Positions 49,962 to 57,090 of a stretch of DNA of 60,951 nt are shown here, piece after piece. The stretch is from a virus, in IMG/VR virus record IMGVR_UViG_3300003324_001329, positions 36,788 through 97,738 of that record. One strand, given 5' to 3'. Each line of letters opens with the position of its first letter. Position 1 is the first letter of the stretch. The notes beneath the pieces were generated by a model, which was not told where the DNA came from, searched no databases, and worked only from the letters and a program-made list of their open reading frames with translations. The position numbers and the translations under genes were made by a program.

Positions 49962-50315
49962 ATGCGCTGGTACCGACGGCTCAATGCCTGGCTACGTTGG
50001 GATTTAATCGCGGTCTGTGAATTAAGTAAGGGATTAGGCGAGTACGATTATCACGATTATCCCGACAGCAAGGAATGCTGGCCATTGCGGCAATATCGCT
50101 ACCGCTGTTGTCGCTGCGATAAACCTTTTTCAATCACGGAGCATCAATATGAGCGAGCCAGAAAATACCTCCAATCCGTCAACCCCAGCGCCTACCACTG
50201 CCTTACCCGATCTTTTGCAAGCCGGACAAAATCGGCTGGTGCCGCAGATAAATCCCGACAGCCGGTTTCGCAAAAGATATCGTCCACTGGCCGAACACGA
50301 ATTGGCGCTGAATGA
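49962..50315 (+). CDS. Small Cys-rich protein overlapping next gene
   Basis: ORF of 117 codons starting at the base after the peptidase stop. Residues 1-~60 look genuine, with 'RCCRCDKPFSI' as a knuckle. Residues ~63-117 run out of frame through the next gene and have low-quality composition (Ser/Arg/Ala). Either the long overlap is real or the true protein once ended near 50149. Confidence 0.45.
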   Translation: MRWYRRLNAWLRWDLIAVCELSKGLGEYDYHDYPDSKECWPLRQYRYRCCRCDKPFSITEHQYERARKYLQSVNPSAYHCLTRSFASRTKSAGAADKSRQPVSQKISSTGRTRIGAE

Positions 50316-50514
50316 TGCGATCAAGGATCAGGCGGCCAAGCTGGAATATTTAATCAATGCCTTGGGCAACACCCGTCATACGGCACTCGCCCTGACGCAT
50401 CTGGAAATCGCTATATTTTGGGCGGTGAAACAGCTCACTGGCGAACCAATCAAATATTCATCCGCCGAGATCGCGCAAATCCTGGAAATCATGCAGACCA
50501 TCAAAGCCGATTGA
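50149..50514 (+). CDS. Acb2/Tad1-like helical protein (candidate anti-CBASS sponge)
   Basis: 121 residues. After a Pro/Thr-rich head (~40 residues) come 'YRPLAEHELALNDAIKDQAA', 'LEYLINALGN' and 'RHTALALTHLEIAIFWAVKQ'. The layout 'R.L...E..L...IK..A..L...I.....R..ALA.T.LE.A..WAVK.+T' matches, from memory, the two-helix domain of Acb2/Tad1 homology (DUF7681-type) phage proteins. Acb2 proteins bind cyclic oligonucleotides and block CBASS defence. Assignment rests on pattern recall. Confidence 0.55.
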   Translation: MSEPENTSNPSTPAPTTALPDLLQAGQNRLVPQINPDSRFRKRYRPLAEHELALNDAIKDQAAKLEYLINALGNTRHTALALTHLEIAIFWAVKQLTGEPIKYSSAEIAQILEIMQTIKAD

Positions 50515-50540
50515 ATTTTAATCAGTGAGGAAACATTAAA

Positions 50541-51509
50541 ATGCGTGACTTGCTTACCTTCAAGGAAATGATTACCGCCAATCTGTCCAGCAAACAGATT
50601 ATCGTCATCCTGAATGCGTTGTTAAATGCCGCTGCCGAGCCATTATTTCAGCACTCGCACCTGATGCGGCAATTGGTTTTGCAAGCCATGCTGCAAACCC
50701 AAGTCGATCACCGGCGCAAAATCTCCATCCACAGCAAGGAAAATACCGCCGCGTTGATTATTTATGGCATCACCAATCGGGATTTTTCCGCCATCAAGCA
50801 TTGCGAAATCGATCGTGGCACCTTGTTCAAGGCGGTGGATATTGTCTATGGGCGATTAAAACAGGCGGTGGAATTGGAACGCCGCTTGGTACGCCGGCCG
50901 AAATCCTCCAAGCTATTATTGCGCCAAGCCATGCTGGCGCACCGGCTGGGAATGCCGGTGAATTTAATGACCCCACTGGCGCGCTGGATCGGCGAATATT
51001 ATGAATTATATCTGCAATTCAAGGAACGCATTATCGCCAAATATATTAAATTCGCCTATCAGGAAGCCAACCGTGCCCGCGCCCTGACCGATTTGCACGT
51101 CGATGTGGGCGAATTGTTCAAGAATTATTTGCTGGCGTTGAACCGGGCGATTGATAAATGCGACGCCAATCGCGGCACCCTGACTTCCTATATTCAGCAA
51201 TGGATGATGTCAGCCCGGTCCAGCCCGGAATTTGACCACCAATATGGCGTCGCTTTCACCTTGCCGGCCAACGTGCGCAAGGAAATGGAGCGGCGTTCCA
51301 TCCCGCTCACCAATATGTCCACAACGATTAATGAAACCCATCACGAAATTCCCGATCCCGACGCCGAACCGCTGCGCTTGCGTCCGGATAAAACCTTATT
51401 GGCCTGTCTGCGCCAGTTGCCGCACATGCAGGTGCCGTATTTAATGCTGGATTTGCCGGTGCTGTTGACGCCAGCCGAGGTAAATAATCTGCGCGGTTTG
51501 GCCGCCTGA
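50541..51509 (+). CDS. Sigma-70-region-2-like factor, candidate
   Basis: 322 residues behind GTGAGGA. Residues ~150-235 resemble sigma region 2: 'LQFKERIIAKYIKFAYQEAN', 'DVGELFKNYLLALNRAIDKC', 'DANRGTLTSYIQQWMMSA', i.e. the 'D+.qe...gL..A+.+fD...G.+.tYi..Wm' core. The following 'FTLPANVRKEMERRSIP' fits region 3. The rest is helical and unrecognised. Likely directs host RNA polymerase to phage promoters. Confidence 0.6.
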   Translation: MRDLLTFKEMITANLSSKQIIVILNALLNAAAEPLFQHSHLMRQLVLQAMLQTQVDHRRKISIHSKENTAALIIYGITNRDFSAIKHCEIDRGTLFKAVDIVYGRLKQAVELERRLVRRPKSSKLLLRQAMLAHRLGMPVNLMTPLARWIGEYYELYLQFKERIIAKYIKFAYQEANRARALTDLHVDVGELFKNYLLALNRAIDKCDANRGTLTSYIQQWMMSARSSPEFDHQYGVAFTLPANVRKEMERRSIPLTNMSTTINETHHEIPDPDAEPLRLRPDKTLLACLRQLPHMQVPYLMLDLPVLLTPAEVNNLRGLAA

Positions 51510-51557
51510 CCCCTGCTATCCCACACCAGGGAATTAAATCCCCACCGCAACCGGCGG

Positions 51558-51563
51558 TAAAGT
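51558..51563 (+). promoter_or_regulatory. TAAAGT-type promoter element
   Basis: GGCGGTAAAGTGTAGG, 30 bases ahead of the start at 51593, in the gap after the sigma-like gene. Confidence 0.5.
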
Positions 51564-51592
51564 GTAGGCACGACTAGCATGGATCAACGGCG

Positions 51593-52030
51593 ATGGTTGA
51601 GTGGCGCATCCTGCCGCAATTCCCTAATTATATGGTCTCAACGCACGGCCACATTCGCGCCTTTTTGCCGCCCGGTCGCGCCGACCGCTATCAGGAAATC
51701 CTCCCGCGGCATAATCCACGCCGGCATCGTTATTCCGTGCAAGTGCGCGATTGGCGCGGCGACTGGCAGGATGTTTTATTGGCCAGATTAATTGCCCTGG
51801 CTTTCCTGGGTCCACCCGGCAAATCCGTCCTGCGTTATCGCAACGGCGATTATACCGACGTGCGGTTGGCCAATATTAAATATTCTACCGCGGTGCATAA
51901 ACTCACCCCGGAAATAGTACGGGAAATTCGCCGCAGCCAGCAATCAATTCATTCGCAAGCGCGTAAATACGGAGTAACACCCGGCACCATCAGCCGGGTA
52001 TTGCACCGACGGGCCTGGCTTCACGTCTGA
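51593..52030 (+). CDS. Degenerate homing-endonuclease-like protein (NUMOD4 + HTH)
   Basis: 145 residues. 'EWRILPQFPNYMVSTHGHIR' is a NUMOD4-type opening. 'LIALAFLGPPGKSVLRYRNG' followed by DYTDVRLANI is an HNH_3-like segment in which the catalytic His is replaced ('LRYRNGD' for 'v.H.nGd') and the N is R. 'LTPEIVREIRRSQQSIHSQA' then 'GVTPGTISRVL' is a helix-turn-helix. Possibly a domesticated DNA-binding protein. Confidence 0.65.
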   Translation: MVEWRILPQFPNYMVSTHGHIRAFLPPGRADRYQEILPRHNPRRHRYSVQVRDWRGDWQDVLLARLIALAFLGPPGKSVLRYRNGDYTDVRLANIKYSTAVHKLTPEIVREIRRSQQSIHSQARKYGVTPGTISRVLHRRAWLHV

Positions 52031-52049
52031 TAAACCACAGGAACCACCC

Positions 52050-53069
52050 ATGGCGTTTACCTCAACTAAACCAATCACTACCCGCGAGCGCAAGCCGCGG
52101 CTCACCGATGAAGTGGAGGTTTTCGATTTCACGCAAAACCCGAACGAATGGATTGCGGTGCGTTATCTCGGCCCGTATAATTCCTACGCCCAGGGCTGGC
52201 TGACCATCAAGTTAAAAAATCCGCAAAAAGGCCGCAAGACCGTCCCGATTCCCAAGGTCTGCCTGGATTATAATCCGAAAACGCAAACCTTCGACAAGGA
52301 AATTTGCCCGTACCGCAAGGCCGGGATTTATATGCCGCAACGCTACATCGCCAACATGATCGTGCGCGATTTACAGGACGACAAGCCGCGCCGAGCCAAG
52401 CCGCCGACCCGCAAGGAACGCGAGCCGCGCCGGCTGCTGGACGATAAAACCCGCTGGCACATCAAGGATAAAAATTCCCGCAGTTGGACGCCGGTGCGGG
52501 TGCATGAAATGCCAGCCACGGTGGCGGCCAAACTGGCGGCGCTGTCGGAATTGAATACGGTGCGGCGCAACGGCAAAAAACGCGCCTACGATATAACCGA
52601 TCTGGATTACGGCATGGATGTGAATATCCGCTATAATCCAGACGCCGCCGGCACGGCGAAATGGGAAGTGCAGCGCGGCGAACGCACCAAATTGAGCCGG
52701 GAGGAACGGGAATATTTAATTTGGGACTTGGAAAATCTTAAATCCATCGCTCCGGAAAAGCGCCGGGAAGCCGAGGCGGAATGGGAGCGGATCGAGCCGG
52801 TGTGGGTGCCGGACAAAAAACGCGGCGGCAAAAATGATCGTAGCCGACGGGAGCGCGATAAAGATCGCGATGCAGATTCTCGTCGCCGTTCTCGTCGTCG
52901 GCGGGATCGTGATCGTCCGCGACGCGATAAAGAAATATCGACGCAAAGAAATCGGCGGCGTGTACGAGATCGTGCTGCTGATAATTCTCGGCAGCGCAAT
53001 CGTGCTGATTCTCGCCAGCGCCGCCGACGTAATTCCCGCGACCTGGAAAACCTCGATAACTTCGATTAA
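52050..53069 (+). CDS. Hypothetical protein with Arg/Asp-rich tail
   Basis: 339 residues. Residues 1-~250 are a folded unknown domain ('DFTQNPNEWIAVRYLGPYNS', 'KNPQKGRKTVPIPKVC'). Residues ~258-335 are almost only Arg, Asp, Ser and Asn (RD/RS-like). The tail region is shared in another frame with a membrane-protein ORF (52834-53115). Could bind nucleic acid by its tail. Confidence 0.6.
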   Translation: MAFTSTKPITTRERKPRLTDEVEVFDFTQNPNEWIAVRYLGPYNSYAQGWLTIKLKNPQKGRKTVPIPKVCLDYNPKTQTFDKEICPYRKAGIYMPQRYIANMIVRDLQDDKPRRAKPPTRKEREPRRLLDDKTRWHIKDKNSRSWTPVRVHEMPATVAAKLAALSELNTVRRNGKKRAYDITDLDYGMDVNIRYNPDAAGTAKWEVQRGERTKLSREEREYLIWDLENLKSIAPEKRREAEAEWERIEPVWVPDKKRGGKNDRSRRERDKDRDADSRRRSRRRRDRDRPRRDKEISTQRNRRRVRDRAADNSRQRNRADSRQRRRRNSRDLENLDNFD

Positions 53070-53115
53070 ACCGCCGGCGGGGCCGCAACCGCCGCAGGTA
53101 ATCGAGGATTATTGA
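52834..53115 (+). CDS. Two-span membrane protein embedded in another gene
   Basis: 93 residues, frame differing from the 52050 gene. Two clear hydrophobic segments ('IAMQILVAVLVVGGIVIV' and 'YEIVLLIILGSAIVLILASA') separated by 'KKYRRKEIGGV', then a Pro-rich tail outside the overlap. Third positions are C/G-rich as in other genes here. 236 bases overlap the Arg/Asp tail of the 52050 gene. Confidence 0.6.
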   Translation: MIVADGSAIKIAMQILVAVLVVGGIVIVRDAIKKYRRKEIGGVYEIVLLIILGSAIVLILASAADVIPATWKTSITSIKPPAGPQPPQVIEDY

Positions 53116-53152
53116 CCGCTACTAATTATCTGCGCTTAGGGGAGATTTAATC

Positions 53153-53374
53153 ATGGAATGGCTACGCAACACTTATTCGGCCAACGCCACCAACATCATC
53201 GCCGCCTACCGAAAATCCCGCCCCGGTCACGAAATAATCACTGGCGCTCCGAAACCGGGCAACGGCGAAACCGTGGAAAGTCTGCGCGCCAAGGATATGG
53301 TCGGGGTGTATGACAACGGCGAACAATTAACCGTCGCGGACGACACCGACACCGATCTGCCGCCGGCCGCGTAA
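53153..53374 (+). CDS. Hypothetical protein
   Basis: 73 residues behind GGGGAG. 'NATNIIAAYRKSRPGHEIIT', acidic end ('VADDTDTDLPPAA'). Its stop codon overlaps a TAAAGT element (53372-53377), inside the small hairpin GCGTAA/TTACGC. Unknown. Confidence 0.5.
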   Translation: MEWLRNTYSANATNIIAAYRKSRPGHEIITGAPKPGNGETVESLRAKDMVGVYDNGEQLTVADDTDTDLPPAA

Positions 53375-53460
53375 AGTATTACGCAAGCTATTAATCCCAG
53401 CCTGCATACTTTTGCCTACTCCTGCGCCGGAATTTACCGGCGCTGTCAGGAAGATTTGCC

Positions 53461-54903
53461 GTGGCAAAAACTCCGAAAGCCCGCCAGCGCCCCAGCGGTG
53501 GCGCCGGCAATAAATCGATGCTGCTGTACACCGGCATCCTCGATGGGATCGAAAAAGATTTCGATCTGGCGGCCAGCGAAGCCTCGCGCGACAGATTATC
53601 CTCCGGCTTGCTGGTGGTGGATTTAATATCCGGCGGTGGGCTGGTGCCCGGTATGGTCACAGTGTCCGGCCCCGAGGCTTCCGGCAAATCCACCCTGACC
53701 TTGACCGCAATTAAATCCGCCATGCGGTCAGATATCCCGATCATTAATCATTATGACGCCGAAGGCACCGCGCAATCCGATCCGGATTATGCCGCAGCCT
53801 GCATGGGCGTGGCCTCGCTGCGCGAAGTGTACGGAGAAAAAATCAACGGGGTGTGGCGCCTACCCCCACGGGTCAGATATTGGGACACCACCATTCTGGA
53901 AAAATATTTCAATTCGGTGGTGCGGACACTCAACCGCATTCCGGATAAAATGTACAGCGCCGAACGCAAACGCTGGTATTTGCGGGTAGCCCGTACCGGC
54001 CCGGACGGCAAGCGACAGGAAAAATTCCTCGCGCTCGGTGAAGCGGATGCCAAGCTGTCGGATAAACACTTCGCCTGGATACCGACCGATAATCCATATC
54101 CGCAGGCATTAATTGTTCCCGATAGCTACGTGACTTTTTTGCCCGAGGATGTGGACACCGAGGAACAAGCTACCAACGCGATGGCCGAACAAGCCCGCGA
54201 ATTTGCCAAGCATTTACGGCGCATCGTTGGTAAATTCCGGCGCAAGCAAGTGGTGGTGTTCGGGGTTAATCAAATGCGCGAGCGCCCCGGCGTGATGTAC
54301 GGCCCGACCACTTACGAACCGGCCGGCAATGCGCTCAAGTTATATTCCTCGATGCGATTTGCAATTAATGCCCGCGCAGTGCCGCAGAATTGGCGCCAGT
54401 CTGGCTCAAAAACCAGCCAATATTCGGAAGAAAATTCGGTCGAGGGCAACGGCGCCGATCAATACGCCTACAAGCACATTCGGGTGATTAAAAACAAGAC
54501 CGGCACCCCCTGGCAGGAAGGCTGGATCAGAATATGGATTAAGGATCGCCGGGGTAAAGGTAGGGGAGCCGATCCGGTGTTTGACACCGCGCAGTTTTTA
54601 TTGATGACCGGGTTGGCGCAAGTCAACCGTCGGGAGATTAAATTCGCCAAGGGGGATGAATTACCGGCGTTCGCTGGCAAGCGATTAACCTGGGACGATT
54701 TCAAGGCGCTGATTATTGCCGAGGAATATAAATCGCCGGCGGCGGTGGAGCGGGCGGGTAAACTGAGCAAGGGGCAAAAGGCAGATATGCGTTTGCGCCG
54801 GGCGTGTTTTAATCTGCTGCGCAACGGCAAGGCGCTGCAATTATTAAGCGACCAATCCGCCAGCCGGCACAAGGGCAAGGGTGATGACGATCTGGAAGAT
54901 TGA
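53461..54903 (+). CDS. RecA/UvsX-type recombinase
   Basis: 480 residues from GTG 53461 behind AGGAAG. Walker A 'GPEASGKST' (residues 70-78), Walker B region 'QVVVFGVNQMRERPG' and 'PAGNALKLYSSMRFAINARA', as in RecA loop L2. Between ~140 and ~235 lies an insertion relative to bacterial RecA ('KRWYLRVARTGPDGKRQEKF') probably on the protein surface. Basic and acidic C-terminal tail. Catalyses strand exchange with the Rad50-like system of the minus operon. Confidence 0.9.
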   Translation: MAKTPKARQRPSGGAGNKSMLLYTGILDGIEKDFDLAASEASRDRLSSGLLVVDLISGGGLVPGMVTVSGPEASGKSTLTLTAIKSAMRSDIPIINHYDAEGTAQSDPDYAAACMGVASLREVYGEKINGVWRLPPRVRYWDTTILEKYFNSVVRTLNRIPDKMYSAERKRWYLRVARTGPDGKRQEKFLALGEADAKLSDKHFAWIPTDNPYPQALIVPDSYVTFLPEDVDTEEQATNAMAEQAREFAKHLRRIVGKFRRKQVVVFGVNQMRERPGVMYGPTTYEPAGNALKLYSSMRFAINARAVPQNWRQSGSKTSQYSEENSVEGNGADQYAYKHIRVIKNKTGTPWQEGWIRIWIKDRRGKGRGADPVFDTAQFLLMTGLAQVNRREIKFAKGDELPAFAGKRLTWDDFKALIIAEEYKSPAAVERAGKLSKGQKADMRLRRACFNLLRNGKALQLLSDQSASRHKGKGDDDLED

Positions 54904-54928
54904 CCGGAAAGTTAAACCTGGATAAAGT
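54900..54928 (+). promoter_or_regulatory. Promoter TTGACC-17-TAAAGT
   Basis: TTGACC (54900-54905) and TAAAGT (54923-54928) with a 17-base spacer. It is the clearest case where the recurrent TAAAGT element has a sigma70-like -35 partner; it overlaps the stop of the recombinase gene. Confidence 0.6.
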
Positions 54929-55235
54929 ACAGTTTGCCGGTTCGATTAACTACCTGGACAGTCGAACCGGGCCGAGCCAGTCGAGACAGTAGAGGGAGAA
55001 GTAAACTACAGTAAACTACAGACGGGGCGAGATACGGCAAGGCAATACTTGTCGTCTACACAGTCGCCGGGGTAGATAAATAGCAAGTAGCGGCAAGTTA
55101 AATGACGGCTTGACGGGACGGGCTGGATGTGCTACCCTGGGGCTGCGGAAGTGTCGGTCGGTTTTACTTGGCGACGCTGAGAAATCTACTGACACCGATG
55201 TATGGATAATTGCAACTCAACCGATGGAGACGACT
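54904..55235 (+). other. 332-base leader/intergenic region
   Basis: No convincing gene. It contains a promoter, a perfect 9-base inverted repeat CCGGTTCGA / TCGAACCGG (54937-54945, 54962-54970) close to the expected transcript start, and the tandem duplicate GTAAACTACA (55001-55020). It ends with GGAG ahead of 55236. A long structured leader for the charged-tail gene cluster. Confidence 0.5.
55001..55020. repeat. 10-base tandem duplication
   Basis: GTAAACTACA twice back to back, about 75 bases downstream of the TAAAGT element at 54923. Confidence 0.6.
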
Positions 55236-55625
55236 ATGGCGAAATCGCCGAAGCGTGACAAGAGCAGCAAGAAAAAGGGCAAGGCGGCGAGCAGCGGCGG
55301 GGGAAATTTGGCCCGGCGCATCACCGAGCGGGTGAAGGAACTGGATAAGGAAGGCCAGCAACTTTTTCTCGCCCTACTGGAACGGGTGACGCAGGCCGAG
55401 GGAGGCGCCGACAGCAACGACGACAACGACAACGACGACAACGACAACAATAATAATAACAACGACGACAACGACGACAACGACAACAATAATAATAACA
55501 ATGACGACGACAACGACGACAACGACAACGATGATGACGACAACGACAACGACGACAACGATGACGACGATGACAATGACGACGAAAAGCCGGCGCGGCG
55601 GAAGAAAAAGGGCCGCCGGCGGTAA
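55236..55625 (+). CDS. Charge-polarised protein: Lys-rich head, Asp/Asn tail
   Basis: 129 residues from ATG 55236 (GGAG upstream); an ORF reaching back to 55110 starts inside the leader. Head 'MAKSPKRDKSSKKKGKAASS', short helical middle ('RVKELDKEGQQLFLALLERV'), then ~60 residues of Asp and Asn only, and a basic end KPARRKKKGRRR. The tail is encoded by GACAAC/AAT repeats (55414-55585). Unknown; resembles disordered nucleic-acid-mimic or condensate-forming proteins. Confidence 0.6.
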   Translation: MAKSPKRDKSSKKKGKAASSGGGNLARRITERVKELDKEGQQLFLALLERVTQAEGGADSNDDNDNDDNDNNNNNNDDNDDNDNNNNNNDDDNDDNDNDDDDNDNDDNDDDDDNDDEKPARRKKKGRRR

Positions 55626-55684
55626 TTCGACAACGAGGCAGGGGGCGGCAATTGCCGCCCCTCACCTTTTCAGGGGAATAAACC

Positions 55685-56428
55685 ATGCGCGATCATTGGA
55701 CGCCGCCGCGTCACTTGCGCACCACGCTGGCGCAATTGCCGGCCGCAGAAGCCAAACGTGCCCAGGAGCATTTTTATTATTTGTACGGGCAATTTGGCGC
55801 CGAACCACTGAATTATCCGTGGGGTGTGACCGATATTCCCCGGCTGGAATTTAATCCGGCCAGCGAATATCTGGTGCGCGATACGATAATGACGGTATGG
55901 CGGGAATATTTTGCCGCCCGTCGCCAGCGTACCTTGGCCGCCGTCGCCGCAGGGGATAAAAACGCCGAGGAATTGCAGCGCAGTAAATTCTATCGGCTGA
56001 CCGAACCGGAAGGATTATCCGGTGCCTGTAAAATAGCGGCGCAGGTGAGTTATCTGGTGTTCCCATTTCAGGGCTGGATAAATTCCAACCAGCAGCATAC
56101 GTTTATTGTCACCAAGTCCGGGGATATCTACGACATGAACCGCCATTGCGGCGACGTGTCGCGGTTGCTGCAAAAAGGTAAATATCCGTACCGCATCGGC
56201 AAGGCGGAAACTTATTCGCCAGCCGGAGTGCGGGGTTTAGTGTCCTGGGATAAAGTAATCTGGCAGGTGATTGACCTGTTGCGGCAGTCACAATTTGCCG
56301 TCGCGCCGATGTGGCAGCAGCGGCATTTAACCCGCGTGCCGCAGTGGGCGCAATCAATTCATCTGCGACGGAGCGACAGGGAGGAAGATGCAGAAAATCT
56401 GGTCGATGCCTATGAGGCGGTAGCTTGA
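55685..56428 (+). CDS. Hypothetical protein
   Basis: 247 residues behind AGGGGA. 'FYYLYGQFGAEPLNYPWGVT', 'CKIAAQVSYLVFPFQGWINS', 'QQHTFIVTKSGDIYDMNRHC'. Globular, no known motif. Ends acidic. Confidence 0.55.
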   Translation: MRDHWTPPRHLRTTLAQLPAAEAKRAQEHFYYLYGQFGAEPLNYPWGVTDIPRLEFNPASEYLVRDTIMTVWREYFAARRQRTLAAVAAGDKNAEELQRSKFYRLTEPEGLSGACKIAAQVSYLVFPFQGWINSNQQHTFIVTKSGDIYDMNRHCGDVSRLLQKGKYPYRIGKAETYSPAGVRGLVSWDKVIWQVIDLLRQSQFAVAPMWQQRHLTRVPQWAQSIHLRRSDREEDAENLVDAYEAVA

Positions 56429-56464
56429 TAGCTGCCGAATAAGTTAACCAACAGAGAGGATAAA

Positions 56465-56992
56465 ATGGCGAAATCACCCAGCAAACGAGATAATGCCCGC
56501 GGTTCGGAATTGGAGGCGATGGTGGCGTTTCCCGGTGTCGAACACCTGACCGGAACCATCGTGCGCCACGACGAACATGGCGTGCAATTCCAATATTATC
56601 GCTACGGTTCCCGCTACACGCAGGTTTTTCCCGCGTCGCAAATAATCACCTGCCTGGGTACGGTGGGTTCGGATGAATGCGAATTGTGGTACCGCACCGG
56701 GGCGAAAACTTTATTCGACAAGGGCAAGCGGGATCGCGGCATTCCGATTTCCGAACCGAAGCAGTACGGCAGCCACTTGCTGCGGGCATCGTCGCCGGAT
56801 TATTCGGTGATTTTGCTCGATCCGACGCTGACCACCATCATCGGCAAATCCACCGGTGACACCGGACGCGGCAAGCGGAAAAAGGCCAGCGGCGGCGAAG
56901 GGGCGGAAAAATCCAAGCGCAGCAAGGATAAAGGCTCCGGCCGGAAGGCCGCAGCCAAAAAGAGCAACGGCAAGAAAGACGATTGGGCATAA
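56465..56992 (+). CDS. Hypothetical protein with Lys/Gly basic tail
   Basis: 175 residues behind GAGAGGA. N-terminal ~135 residues are strand-rich ('VEHLTGTIVRHDEHGVQFQY', 'YTQVFPASQIITCLGTVG'); the last ~40 are Lys/Ser/Gly-rich ('GKRKKASGGEGAEKSKRSKD'). May bind nucleic acid. Confidence 0.55.
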   Translation: MAKSPSKRDNARGSELEAMVAFPGVEHLTGTIVRHDEHGVQFQYYRYGSRYTQVFPASQIITCLGTVGSDECELWYRTGAKTLFDKGKRDRGIPISEPKQYGSHLLRASSPDYSVILLDPTLTTIIGKSTGDTGRGKRKKASGGEGAEKSKRSKDKGSGRKAAAKKSNGKKDDWA

Positions 56993-57026
56993 TCCCAGCG
57001 GCCTGAATAAACTGCAACACCAACCT

Positions 57027-57066
57027 CGGGGTCGCCGGCATGATTGCCTGCGGCCCCGGTTTATTT
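57027..57066 (+). terminator. Terminator hairpin
   Basis: A ~13-base imperfect stem (57027-57039 with 57046-57058) followed by a T-rich stretch. Confidence 0.65.
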
Positions 57067-57090
57067 TAATCCAGGCAACAGGAGCCTTAC

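Noticed and set aside
54937-54970. tRNA-like arm (GGTTCGA) in the leader
   Set aside because: Only one inverted repeat; no acceptor stem, anticodon arm or discriminator could be fitted around it.
55417-55600. CRISPR-like or minisatellite DNA repeat array
   Set aside because: The repeats are in-frame Asp/Asn codons without spacers; they are explained by the protein.
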